64,000 bases of DNA from Acerihabitans sp047324305 (GCF_047324305.1 NZ_CP178740.1:4402001-4466000); one strand, 5' to 3'; positions 46,115-53,936 are shown, counted from the stretch's first letter. Numbers and translations: made by a program. The notes: generated by a model from the letters alone, not told the origin.

Positions 46115-46162
46115 CTAATGGCTAATGGCTAATGGCTAATGGCTAATGGCTAATGGCTAATG
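46115..46162. repeat. Heptanucleotide tandem repeat
   Basis: CTAATGG repeated six times in perfect register from 46115 to 46156, followed by a partial copy CTAATG to 46162. It lies near the centre of symmetry of the two inverted elements (about 46203). Confidence 0.95.
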
Positions 46163-46394
46163 CTTACTGTTAAAACTTAAAACTGAATGATGAATGCCTT
46201 ACTGCCTTATTACATGACGGCTCTACCGCCTTACTGCATGACTCCATGTCTGTATGACCTGCTTTTCGCTGTGCCAGCTGCTTTTTTCCATACGCGTTGC
46301 ATCCCATAACCGTCAATCCTATCCCGACGCCAAACTCTATCCAAGCAAAAGCGCCGCTATCGCTTCAGAAAATACATTGCCAACAGCGACATAT

Positions 46395-46650
46395 GTCCCG
46401 GCATAAAGCGCGCTGACGGCGCCAGTGCCCCCGGCATGAGCCGCCGGGAGCGGCGAAAGGCCCGGTGGCGCCGGGAGCGCTAACCGGGCCGGTGCATCAC
46501 GGGGGCATGGGCGGCGGAAGGCATCGCGCAGCGACGCGCGACCTGCCGGGCGCGCGGAGGTCAAGGAGGCCGTCGCGGTACGGCCTCTTTGTCGCTTGCC
46601 GGCACCCGGCACTGCATATAACCACCGAACGCACGGCAAGCGAAACCTCC
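46395..46650 (-). repeat. Inverted-repeat element, copy B
   Basis: Reverse-strand counterpart of copy A. Its hairpin, read on the minus strand, is CAAAGAGGCCGT, loop ACCGCG, ACGGCCTCCTTG (46591-46562): 11 of 12 pairs, one A-C mismatch. Against copy A the stem differs at five positions, and at four of them both partners have changed so that pairing is kept. It runs directly into the 40-bp array. Confidence 0.8.
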
Positions 46651-46990
46651 GCCACGACAACATAAACCCTATCGCAGCGGCATAACCTCCGCCACGGCAA
46701 CATAAACCTTATCGCAGCGGCATAACCTCCGCCACGGCAACATAAACCTTATCGCAGCGGCATAACCTCCGCCACGGCAACATAAACCCTATCGCAGCGG
46801 CATAACCTCCGCCACGGCAACATAAACCTTATCGCAGCGGCATAACCTCCGCCACGGCAACATAAACCCTATCGCAGCGGCATAACCTCCGCCACGGCAA
46901 CATAAACCCTATCGCGGCGGCATAACCTCCGCCACGGCAACATAAACCCTATCGCAGCGGCATAACCCCCGCCACGGCAACAGAAATCCC
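46641..46990. repeat. 40-bp tandem array, about 8.7 copies
   Basis: Units begin CATAACCTCCGCCACGGCAA and end ATCGCAGCGG, in exact 40-base register from 46681 to 46960. A diverged first unit (46641-46680) and a 30-base last unit (46961-46990) flank them. Internal variation is almost limited to one C/T (ACCCT or ACCTT) and one A/G, so the copies are recent. There are no spacers, so it is not a CRISPR. On the minus strand each junction reads GGCGGAGGTTATG. Confidence 0.95.
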
Positions 46991-47033
46991 CCAGCCTAGA
47001 ACGGACCTGGCATGTCATGCGGCACTTGTGAAG

Positions 47034-47357
47034 TTATTCTTTCCAGAGGATATGGCAGATTTTTTCCGCTTTATCGCGGCAGATCAGCATGCGCGCAAAA
47101 ACGTCGTTGACCTCCTGTCCGTCTTCATCCGCCAGGCCGATAACCACTTCAGCGAAAAAATCCGGATTGAGGTCAAAATCCACCTGCTCGTGCCATTCTT
47201 CCGACGGGTCAAACAGCTCAGCCGCGCCGCGTTGTTCAAACTGCAGATTAAAAAGAATCAGATCGGCCTGATCAAGGTTATCCGGCGCCAGTTCAAGAAA
47301 AATATCATAAGCCTGCTCCAGCGTTTCATCATCTGTCAGGCGATTGTCCAAATCCAT
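47034..47357 (-). CDS. yciU: DUF440 family protein YciU
   Basis: A small acidic protein of 107 residues (E. coli YciU 109) belonging to the putative double-stranded-DNA-mimic family (DUF440; HI1450 is the studied member). Conserved: MDLDNRLTDDETLEQAYDIFLELAPDNLDQADLILFNLQFEQRG and WHEQVDFDLNPDFFAEVVIGL. It has a marked excess of Asp/Glu. Upstream is clsA on the same strand, as in E. coli. Confidence 0.95.
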   Translation of the reverse strand: MDLDNRLTDDETLEQAYDIFLELAPDNLDQADLILFNLQFEQRGAAELFDPSEEWHEQVDFDLNPDFFAEVVIGLADEDGQEVNDVFARMLICRDKAEKICHILWKE

Positions 47358-47434
47358 AACCGGGGTCCTGTGTGGGTATCACGGAGGCATCAAGGGCGTT
47401 GCATGGCGCTATTACATCATGGCCTTCGCTAAAT

Positions 47435-48895
47435 TTACAGCAATGGACTGAAAAAGTAGAACAGGCGCTCGACAATGCGTTGCCAGTAGGGGCGTTTGGC
47501 CCAGACCTGCGGGTCGATAAGCCGGGAGCGGGCGATATAATCCTCCTGGACCCGCGCCAGGTCGCTGCCGAAGTCATCATCGTCAATCACCAGGGTAATT
47601 TCAAAATTGAGCCACAGGCTGCGCATGTCGAGATTGACGGTGCCGACCAGGCTGAGCTGGCCGTCCACCAGTACGCTTTTGGTATGCAGCAGGCCACCCT
47701 CGAACTGATGGATATTGACGCCCGCTTCCAGCAGTTCGGCGAAAAAGGCCCGGCTGGCCCAGCCGACCAGCAGGGAGTCGTTATCGCGCGGCACCACGAT
47801 ATGCACGTCCACGCCGCGCTGGGCCGCGGTGCAAATGGCGTGCAGCAGATCGTCGCTCGGCACCAGATAGGGCGTGGTCATGATTAACTGCTGTCGCGAG
47901 GAATAAATCGAGGTCAGCAGGGCCTGGTGGATCATGCCTTCCGGGAAACCGGGGCCGGAGGCAATGACCTGGATAGTATGTCCCGTCGCCTGTTCAAACG
48001 GCATGATATTGACATCGGGCGGCGGTGGGAGCACCCGCTCACCGGTCTCGATTTCCCAGTCGCAGGAATAGATAATGCCCATGGCGGTCGTCACCGGGCC
48101 TTCCATCCTGGCCATCAGGTCGATCCATTGCCCGACGCCGGCATCCTGCTTGAAATAGCGCGGATCGACCATGTTCATGCTGCCGGTGTACGAAATATAG
48201 TTATCAATCAGCACCATCTTGCGGTGCTGACGCAAATCCATGCGCCGCAGAAAGACGCGCAGCAGGCTGACGTGCAGCGTTTCCACCACCTCGACGCCGG
48301 CGTTACGCATCATGGCCGGGTAGGGGGTGCGGAAAAACGCGACGCTGCCGGCGGAATCGAGCATCACACGGCAGCGCACGCCGCGCCTGGCGGCCGCCAT
48401 CAGCGCCTCCGCCACCTGGTCCACCTGGCCGCCGGCCTGCCAGATATAAAACACCATCTCGATATTAGTCTGCGCCAGTCCGATATCCCTGATCAAGGCT
48501 TTAAGGGTGGCGTCGGTACCGGTAAGCAGCTGCAGCTGGTTGCCTTTCAGTCCGCCCATACCCTGGCGTAACTCGCACAGCTTGAACAGGGAGCGGGCGA
48601 CTTCGCTGTTTTCGGTGGCGAAAATCCGCGTGCACTGCTTGAGGTCATGCATCCACTTGGCCGTGGACGGCCACATGGCCTTGGCCCGTTCCGCGCGGCG
48701 CTTGCCCAGGTTGAGTTCACCGAACAGCAGGTAGGTGATGATGCCCACCAAGGGAAGGATATAGATAACCAATAACCAGGCCATTGCGGAGGGGACCGCG
48801 CGCCGCTTCATTAACACCCGCAGGGTGACACCTGCGATCAGCAACCAATAGCCGAATACTATTAGCCAGTTGATTACAGTATAAAAAGTTGTCAT
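47435..48895 (-). CDS. clsA: Cardiolipin synthase A
   Basis: Joins two phosphatidylglycerols to make cardiolipin and glycerol at the inner membrane. 486 residues, the same as E. coli, from MTTFYTVINWLIVFGYWLLIAGVTLRVLMKRRAVPSAMAWLLVI, which holds two membrane segments. Two phospholipase-D HKD motifs: QHRKMVLIDNYISYTGS and LLHTKSVLVDGQLSLVGT. Sixteen upstream in-frame codons are rejected. Lies 77 bases before yciU on the same strand. Confidence 0.97.
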   Translation of the reverse strand: MTTFYTVINWLIVFGYWLLIAGVTLRVLMKRRAVPSAMAWLLVIYILPLVGIITYLLFGELNLGKRRAERAKAMWPSTAKWMHDLKQCTRIFATENSEVARSLFKLCELRQGMGGLKGNQLQLLTGTDATLKALIRDIGLAQTNIEMVFYIWQAGGQVDQVAEALMAAARRGVRCRVMLDSAGSVAFFRTPYPAMMRNAGVEVVETLHVSLLRVFLRRMDLRQHRKMVLIDNYISYTGSMNMVDPRYFKQDAGVGQWIDLMARMEGPVTTAMGIIYSCDWEIETGERVLPPPPDVNIMPFEQATGHTIQVIASGPGFPEGMIHQALLTSIYSSRQQLIMTTPYLVPSDDLLHAICTAAQRGVDVHIVVPRDNDSLLVGWASRAFFAELLEAGVNIHQFEGGLLHTKSVLVDGQLSLVGTVNLDMRSLWLNFEITLVIDDDDFGSDLARVQEDYIARSRLIDPQVWAKRPYWQRIVERLFYFFSPLL

Positions 48896-49079
48896 AGAGG
48901 CGAAAAATCCTGTTCGCAAGGCGTTAAGCATGAGTGTACGCATACGGGGCGAAAAGAGGAAATTTTTTCGCCCCGCGCGCGCCCTTTACCAGTCCGCCGC
49001 GCCGGCGTTACAGCCTTGGCAGTCCGGGAAAATGGTTTATAATGGCGCCCTTATTATCCGGTAAGAGTCCGTTCGTGCC

Positions 49080-49259
49080 ATGAAAAGAAGCAGAAATGAA
49101 GTCAGCCGCTGGCGCATGTTAAGGCAGGCGCAGCGCCGGCGTAGCCAGTGGGTGGAAGCACAGTCCCGCACCTATCGGCATCTGACGCGTTTGCGGCATC
49201 TTCAGTTGAAACAGCAGCGCCGTTCGTTGCTCTTTTCCGTAACGTCTTATGGTCTGTGA
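49080..49259 (+). CDS. yciY: Small basic protein YciY
   Basis: A 59-residue, very Arg/Gln-rich protein that starts MKRSRNEVSRWRMLRQAQRR and ends RRSLLFSVTSYGL. It matches E. coli YciY (57 aa, MKRSRTEVGRWRMQRQASRR..., NSLLFAIYNI) at both ends and sits in the same place, divergent from clsA. Function unknown; its basic amphipathic make-up suggests RNA, DNA or membrane-surface contact. GGTAAGAG lies upstream of the ATG. Confidence 0.88.
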   Translation: MKRSRNEVSRWRMLRQAQRRRSQWVEAQSRTYRHLTRLRHLQLKQQRRSLLFSVTSYGL

Positions 49260-49277
49260 TCCGCGCTAAATAACAGC

Positions 49278-49305
49278 GATAAAAAAACCGGCTTTTGGCC
49301 GGTTT
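49278..49305 (-). terminator. Terminator of the YjbE-like gene
   Basis: On the minus strand AAACCGGC, loop CAAAA, GCCGGTTT followed by a continuing T-run (seven T in total), an 8-bp stem 63 bases after the stop codon. On the plus strand the same hairpin lies 25 bases after yciY, with only TTT behind it. Confidence 0.8.
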
Positions 49306-49368
49306 ACCGTATTTGAGTTCCTTATTACGGTTTTAATCAGGATTATCCCTTTCCTTATGATGTCTCTG

Positions 49369-49608
49369 TCACTGTGTGGCGGTGGTCGTTGATGTCGACG
49401 TCGACGTAGACGTCCCAGTGCCTTCCGGGTCGCTGGCGGATGCCATGGCGGCCACCGAGCCGGAAACCAATCCCGGATCGGTGACCGTCGCGGCACCGGA
49501 AGCGCTTTGCGTAGCCGCTTCCGTGGTTCCCGCGGCGCCGGCTGCAAAAGCAGTACCGGTGCCGGCGGCGGACATAACAAGTAGTGCCATAAAGATTTTC
49601 TTCAACAT
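49369..49608 (-). CDS. YjbE/GfcA-like secreted Ala/Thr-rich peptide
   Basis: A 79-residue precursor: signal peptide MLKKIFMALLVMSAAGTGTAFA, then a mature part made almost only of Ala, Gly, Ser, Thr and Val, ending GTGTSTSTSTSTTTATQ. This closely resembles E. coli YjbE, whose tail is TGTTTTTTTSTQ and which opens an exopolysaccharide operon (yjbEFGH), and is related to GfcA. The tail is encoded partly by an ACGTCG hexamer repeat. GGAGG lies 5 bases before the ATG, an ideal spacing. No yjbFGH or gfcBCD genes are next to it. It sits where E. coli has kch. Confidence 0.75.
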   Translation of the reverse strand: MLKKIFMALLVMSAAGTGTAFAAGAAGTTEAATQSASGAATVTDPGLVSGSVAAMASASDPEGTGTSTSTSTSTTTATQ

Positions 49609-50210
49609 ACTTACCTCCGGTTGTTAACTTCTTAACGGGGAGTACAGCAATTCCAAAGTATTAGAAATTGCCGGCGCCTACAAACCGGATATTGGCGCCC
49701 TGGCGCGTATTAACTGAATATTTATGCTGTCTTGGCCGGTAAGAGTCTGATTAAATGTTGGTTATTTTTTATACTAAGATAATTCCTAAATGATAATGAT
49801 ATGCCGGGACGATCACGGTAATTTCTATCAATTTTAAGGGGTTAATAGCCGTTACGTTGATTAATTGCCGTTAAGTATTAGTCGGCGTTAAGTAACAAGC
49901 GAAATAATAATGAGGCGACCAAAATAGGCGGCAGAAAAGAAATAGCATTAAGGGAAAAACAAATTCGCCGACGGCAGGGGTTGGCATGCATTATATATAG
50001 CCCCGGCGATATCCGGGTCTGGCCAACAGAGAAAATAATGGCGTTGTTTGCCGGTAAGTCCGTTGGCGCAGCCTCCTTAATAGAGAGGATAAATGATAAG
50101 CATGGATAATGATTGATGGGTTTTGCCGCCGGGTAAATTAACCTATCGGGCAATCAGCGTTATTTCACGCCCGGGCCGCGTGGCGGCGCCGGGATGCAAT
50201 AGGGTAATAA
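49609..50210. other. Non-coding region (kch position)
   Basis: 602 bases between the YjbE-like gene and yciI, AT-rich at 49735-49960. The potassium channel gene kch of E. coli is absent. The plus strand has a 76-codon frame without a start (49882-50109, see findings); a 91-codon minus frame over the same DNA looks spurious. No RNA gene recognised. Confidence 0.4.
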
Positions 50211-50507
50211 TCAGAAGGTTTTACGGTAGGGTTTAACCTGCACCTGCTTATAAACACCCGCGGCGACATACGGGTCGGCATCCGCCCATGCCTGCGCCGC
50301 TTCGAGGGAATCGAATTCAGCAATAATGGTGGAGCCGCTGAATCCCGCCGCCCCGGGTTCGTTACTGTCTATCGCCGGCAGCGCGCCCGCCGTCAGTAAA
50401 CGACCCTCATCGCGTAGCAGTTGCAGCCGGGCGACATGAGTGGCGCGTACGGATTGGCGTTTTTCCAGGGATCCGGGCACGTCTTCAGCATAGATAACAT
50501 AGAGCAA
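50211..50507 (-). CDS. yciI: YciI family protein
   Basis: A small ferredoxin-like-fold protein of unknown function, about 98 residues as in E. coli. Conserved: LYVIYAEDVPGSLEKRQSVRATHVARLQLLRDEGRLLTAGALPAIDSN and the active-site-like DADPYVAAGVYKQVQVKP. The start is ambiguous: GGGAG is 8 bases before a TTG (M-L-Y-V-I-Y-A, same start as E. coli) but only 2 bases before an ATG at 50513, so I favour the TTG. Divergent from tonB, as in E. coli. Confidence 0.92.
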   Translation of the reverse strand: MLYVIYAEDVPGSLEKRQSVRATHVARLQLLRDEGRLLTAGALPAIDSNEPGAAGFSGSTIIAEFDSLEAAQAWADADPYVAAGVYKQVQVKPYRKTF

Positions 50508-50674
50508 GGGCATTACTCCCAAAAGAATGGATTCATTTCAAGTAATTTACGTTAAGACATTGAACCCCGCGGCGCAATGAAAAAATTTTCCTGGCCGCTG
50601 ACGGTTGTTCAGACAGGGATAATTGCCGGTTTATCCTGTTAACCTGGCAAGAGTTTGTTTTGAGTTATTGAATA

Positions 50675-50689
50675 TGATTGCTATTTGCA
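50675..50689 (+). promoter_or_regulatory. Candidate Fur site upstream of tonB
   Basis: TGATTGC T ATTTGCA matches the 7-1-7 Fur consensus (TGATAAT N ATTATCA) at 9 of 14 positions. It lies 35 bases before the tonB start. The following GCATTTAAA resembles the E. coli tonB promoter region, where Fur is known to act. Confidence 0.4.
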
Positions 50690-50723
50690 TTTAAACTTCA
50701 CCTTTACTGAAACTTTTGTTGAT

Positions 50724-51467
50724 ATGGCGTTGATAATTTTGAAACCGACCCGTCGATTTTCGTGGCCGTTTGTCTTGTCCGCAGGGCTGCATACCTCGCT
50801 GGTGGCGGGATTGCTGTATACGTCGGTAAACCAGATAACCGCGCCGACCGCGGTTGAGCAGCCGATGAGAGTTACGCTGGTGGCGCCGGAGCCTGAGCCG
50901 GTGGCCGCGCCGCCGCAGCCGCCGGTGGAACCGCCCGAGGTTGAGCCGACGGCTGCGCCCGAACCCGCCCCGGAGCCTGTGCGCGAACCGGATCCCATCC
51001 CCGCGCCTGAGCCTCCCGCGCCGGTACAGCAGCCGAAACCCCTGCCCAAGCCCAAGCCGGTGCATAAAGAAGCGGCTAAACCCAGGCCCAAGGTGACCGA
51101 GCCGCGCGCCGAACCGACACCGCTCGCCGCTCCACCCCGTGAGGCGCCCGTACGTGCCGCTCCGGCGCCCGCGCCGGCGCCGTCCGCACCGGTGGCCGAT
51201 ACCGGCCCGAAAGCCATCAGCCGCCCGGAACCGGGCTACCCTGAGCGCGCCAGGGCATTGGGCATCGAGGGAACGGTGAAGATCCAGTTTGATGTCGATG
51301 ATAGCGGCCAGGTGGAAAACCTGCGTATCATTTCCGCCACGCCGCGCAATATGTTCGAGCGCGAAATTCGCCAGGTGATCCGGCGCTGGCGCTACCAGAG
51401 CGGCAAACCGGGCAAAAACCAGACCACGACCATCGAGTTTAAGCTGTCGGGCGTCAGCAGCAGCTAG
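50724..51467 (+). CDS. tonB: Energy transducer TonB
   Basis: Couples the proton motive force (via ExbB-ExbD) to outer-membrane receptors for siderophores and cobalamin. 247 residues (E. coli 239). N-terminal anchor RRFSWPFVLSAGLHTSLVAGLLYTSVNQI with the His-containing helix that contacts ExbD. A long periplasmic Pro-rich spacer (about 50-160) is first Pro-Glu-rich, then Pro-Lys-rich. The C-terminal domain has SRPEPGYPERARALGIEGTVKIQFDV and IRRWRYQSGKPG. The ATG at 50724 is preferred to a TTG 13 codons upstream. Confidence 0.95.
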   Translation: MALIILKPTRRFSWPFVLSAGLHTSLVAGLLYTSVNQITAPTAVEQPMRVTLVAPEPEPVAAPPQPPVEPPEVEPTAAPEPAPEPVREPDPIPAPEPPAPVQQPKPLPKPKPVHKEAAKPRPKVTEPRAEPTPLAAPPREAPVRAAPAPAPAPSAPVADTGPKAISRPEPGYPERARALGIEGTVKIQFDVDDSGQVENLRIISATPRNMFEREIRQVIRRWRYQSGKPGKNQTTTIEFKLSGVSSS

Positions 51468-51528
51468 GCCGGGCCGCGGTGTACGCGCAAGGCCCAGCAC
51501 GGGCCGCCGCCTGGGGCAAAACGGGCGG

Positions 51529-51978
51529 CTAAGCGCCGCCGGGGGCGAAGTGGCGCTTGCCGTCGGGCAGGGGACGCGCCTTGCCTTCGTCGTCCACCGC
51601 GACATAGGTGAAAGCCGCTTCGGTGGCGCGGTAGCGCTGGCCGATGGGGGCGGAAGAGACTTTTTTGATCCAGACTTCCACGTTAATGCTCAGCGAACTG
51701 TTGCCCGTGCCGGTACAGCGGGCGTAACAACAGACCACGTCCCCCACCGCCACCGGTTTCAAAAACGTCATGCCGTCGACGCGCACCGTGACCACTCGGC
51801 CCTCGGCTATTTCCTTGGCGAGGATAGCGCCGCCCATATCCATTTGCGACATCAGCCAGCCGCCAAAAATATCACCGTTGGCATTGGTGTCGGCGGGCAT
51901 GGCCAGCGTGCGCAGCACCAGCTCGCCGGAAGGTAAAAAAGGATTGTCGCTCATCAGGGGTTCCGCTTGGTTTGACAT
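51529..51978 (-). CDS. yciA: Acyl-CoA thioesterase YciA
   Basis: Hot-dog-fold thioesterase that hydrolyses a broad range of acyl-CoAs. 149 residues, or 141 from a second Met at 51954 (E. coli 132). The catalytic block is LRTLAMPADTNANGDIFGGWLMSQMDMGGAILA, followed by VVTVRVDGMTFLKPVAVGDVVCCYARC. The C-terminus extends a few residues beyond E. coli. Convergent with tonB and last of the yciC-yciB-yciA group. Confidence 0.95.
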   Translation of the reverse strand: MSNQAEPLMSDNPFLPSGELVLRTLAMPADTNANGDIFGGWLMSQMDMGGAILAKEIAEGRVVTVRVDGMTFLKPVAVGDVVCCYARCTGTGNSSLSINVEVWIKKVSSAPIGQRYRATEAAFTYVAVDDEGKARPLPDGKRHFAPGGA

Positions 51979-52005
51979 CGGTCCGCCCCGCGGCGGACCG
52001 GGGGA

Positions 52006-52551
52006 TCAACGGGAGTTTTTCTGGTCTTCCGTCATATGACGATAGACATACACTCCGCTTAACAGGGTGAATACCAGCGTCAGGCCGGTCAGGCCGAACA
52101 CCTTGAAATTCACCCAAACGTTTTGCGGCAGCCAGAAGGCGATATAGATATTCGCCGCGCCGCAGCCCAGGAAAAACAGCGCCCAGGCAATATTAAGATT
52201 GTTCCAGACGCGCTCGGGCAGGGTCAATTCCTTGCCAAGCATGCGCTGAATCAGCGGCTTGCCGAGCATAAACTGGCTGACCAGCAGCGCAATGGCGAAC
52301 AGGCCGTAAATGACCGTGACCTTCCATTTGATGAATTCGGCGTTATGGTAATACATCGTCAGTGAGCCGAAGATGGCAACCATGATAAACGTCAGCAAGG
52401 TGACTTTTTCCACTTTCCGGTAGCGGATCCAGGTATAAATCAGCACCAGCGCCGACGCGGCAATCAGCGCGCCGGAGGCAATATAAATGTCGTACAGCTT
52501 ATAAAAGACAAAGAACACCACTAACGGCAGAAAATCCAGAAACTGCTTCAT
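52006..52551 (-). CDS. yciB: Inner-membrane protein YciB (septation protein A)
   Basis: Polytopic membrane protein of 181 residues (E. coli 179) with five predicted hydrophobic segments. It belongs to the intracellular septation protein A family; in E. coli it interacts with the elongation and division machinery and affects envelope integrity. Conserved start MKQFLDFLPLVVFFVFYKLYDIYIASGAL and core MLGKPLIQRMLGKELTLPERVWNNLNIAWALFFLGCG. It lies 27 bases upstream of yciA and 39 downstream of yciC. Confidence 0.96.
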   Translation of the reverse strand: MKQFLDFLPLVVFFVFYKLYDIYIASGALIAASALVLIYTWIRYRKVEKVTLLTFIMVAIFGSLTMYYHNAEFIKWKVTVIYGLFAIALLVSQFMLGKPLIQRMLGKELTLPERVWNNLNIAWALFFLGCGAANIYIAFWLPQNVWVNFKVFGLTGLTLVFTLLSGVYVYRHMTEDQKNSR

Positions 52552-52590
52552 AAAAAAATCCGTGGTTGGTTAAGTGACGCCGGCTTGGTT

Positions 52591-53346
52591 TCAGGCCTGG
52601 CGCAGCAACATATACAGGCGATACAGGTAAATCAGCAACAGTGCGGAAATAATATTACTTAAGCCGTTAAGCAGCACCGCGGCCACCAGCGACGACACCT
52701 GGGTAAACTGTGCCGCCAGCAATAATACCGCCGCCTTGGCCAGCAGCCATACCAGCACCGCCGGGGCAACCAGCCGTACATTGGCGAAAGCCAGTTTACT
52801 ACTCAGGCGCATCGACTTGAATACGCCCAGATTGTCGCTGGCGGCAATCACCGGCGCCATGCTGAACGCTATGGCAATCAGGATCCCCGGTATCACAATC
52901 AATAATAGCCCGAGTTGCACCAGCAGCGTGGTAATAAATACCAATAACAGCAGGCGGGGCAGGATGGGCGCGGACAGCCCGATGGCGCGCAGCACGCTGA
53001 CCGGCTGCCGGTCGGATACCAGGCGAATCATGGTCAACAGCGCCCCGGCCAGGATGACGTTGCCCACCAGACCGGCGAAAGTGCCCGCCGCAGAGGCTTT
53101 CAGCAGCACTTTTTGCTGTTCAGGCGTCATTTGCTGCACCAGTTCCTGCAGGCTGAGGCTGGATGAGTCGGCCATGTCGGGACCGTCGGCGCTCAGGATG
53201 ACCAGCTGATCGCTACTGGGCGATAAGGCATGGCCGAGCACCACGCTAATCAGCGCCGCCAGCAGGGCCAGCAGGATGATGCTGGTAAACTGGTTACGGG
53301 TAAAATTCAACATGTCGCGATACAGGGTACTTGCCATAATTGGCAT
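52591..53346 (-). CDS. yciC: Inner-membrane protein YciC (UPF0259)
   Basis: Polytopic membrane protein of 251 residues (E. coli 247), about six hydrophobic segments. Conserved: LYRDMLNFTRNQFTSIILLALLAALISVVLGHALSPS, QMTPEQQKVLLKASAAGTFAGLVGN and RLVAPAVLVWLLAK. In E. coli it works with YciB at the membrane. The open frame runs 93 codons further upstream into the next gene's territory. AAGGAG 6 bases before the ATG at 53346 fixes the start. Confidence 0.95.
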   Translation of the reverse strand: MPIMASTLYRDMLNFTRNQFTSIILLALLAALISVVLGHALSPSSDQLVILSADGPDMADSSSLSLQELVQQMTPEQQKVLLKASAAGTFAGLVGNVILAGALLTMIRLVSDRQPVSVLRAIGLSAPILPRLLLLVFITTLLVQLGLLLIVIPGILIAIAFSMAPVIAASDNLGVFKSMRLSSKLAFANVRLVAPAVLVWLLAKAAVLLLAAQFTQVSSLVAAVLLNGLSNIISALLLIYLYRLYMLLRQA

Positions 53347-53398
53347 GTAGAGCTCCTTGGCAGAACGTTCTAAATTATCAGCCCGGTATTCTACCCTG

Positions 53399-53803
53399 TT
53401 AATGCCCCGGAGGGCACCCCGCGACATGATGATGCTGATTTTCCACCCTAATAAGCGTCTGCGCGGGCGCTGCGAGCGGCGGCAGGCCGTAATGCGCCCT
53501 GGCGCGATCGCAGGCGTCGTTGGGCCGCCCGCCGTCGCCGGCCATGGCAAACTCCCGGCAGGGCGAGGGACGACCGGCATAAATGGTGCAACGGACCGCT
53601 TTACCCACCTCGCCCGCCAGGGCATGGCAACGCGGCGTCCGCTCGTTGGTGCCGCGCATGCAACGTAAGAAAGGGGTAAGGGGTTCAGTTAAGGCATGGG
53701 GCACCGGGCCGCCGCCGTCATCGCCCTCGGCCCAATAAAAGGATACGCGGAACCACGCGCAACACGCGCCGCAGCTCATGCAGGGATTACTGTTATCGCT
53801 CAT
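53399..53803 (-). CDS. CxxCxxCC-type (YkgJ family) putative metal-binding protein
   Basis: A 134-residue cytosolic protein with the YkgJ/DUF-type zinc-iron cluster motif CMSCGACCAWFRV near the N-terminus and further cysteines in LRCMRGTNERTPRCHAL, VRCTIYAGRPSPCREF and NDACDRARAHYGL, the usual spacing for this family. Members are annotated as zinc/iron-chelating; some are protein lysine methylases (flagellin N-methylase), so function is open. Start at MSDNSNPC; seven upstream codons are possible. Lies 52 bases upstream of yciC on the same strand. Confidence 0.85.
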   Translation of the reverse strand: MSDNSNPCMSCGACCAWFRVSFYWAEGDDGGGPVPHALTEPLTPFLRCMRGTNERTPRCHALAGEVGKAVRCTIYAGRPSPCREFAMAGDGGRPNDACDRARAHYGLPPLAAPAQTLIRVENQHHHVAGCPPGH

Positions 53804-53922
53804 CGTGTCACCCGCCGACTCCACGGCGCCGAATCAGATTTGCCTGTCTGTTAACTTACGCCCGGTGCGCGGGAAAGCAACTGCCCGGAAAAAGTATTTT
53901 TTTTGTCCTGTTTCGGTCCTGG

Positions 53923-53936
53923 TTGATTTGGATCAA
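53923..53936 (+). promoter_or_regulatory. Consensus FNR site of ompW
   Basis: TTGAT TTGG ATCAA is a perfect FNR consensus (TTGAT-N4-ATCAA). A -10-like TATAAA lies at 53960-53965, so the FNR site is centred about 41.5 bases before the expected start point (near 53971). That is the geometry of a class II FNR-activated promoter. FNR control of ompW is known in E. coli. Confidence 0.82.

Larger units (their letters stand above)
45601..47033. other. Gene-free repeat region between oppF and yciU
   Basis: 1.43 kb without a supported gene. Contents in order: diverged 40-bp-type units (45697-45780), inverted element A (45756-46008), a heptamer array (46115-46162), low-complexity AT-rich sequence, inverted element B (46395-46650), and a 40-bp tandem array (46641-46990). 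Frames of 60-134 codons exist but differ between the copies exactly where the DNA hairpin is conserved, and they lack family resemblance, so I treat the whole as a structured repeat locus. Confidence 0.6.

Noticed and set aside
46641..46990. CRISPR array
   Set aside because: The 40-bp units are directly contiguous with no unique spacers, and no cas gene is nearby.
49878..50153. 91-codon minus-strand frame upstream of yciI
   Set aside because: Composition and lack of start signal make it unlikely; the opposite strand has a more protein-like frame over the same DNA.
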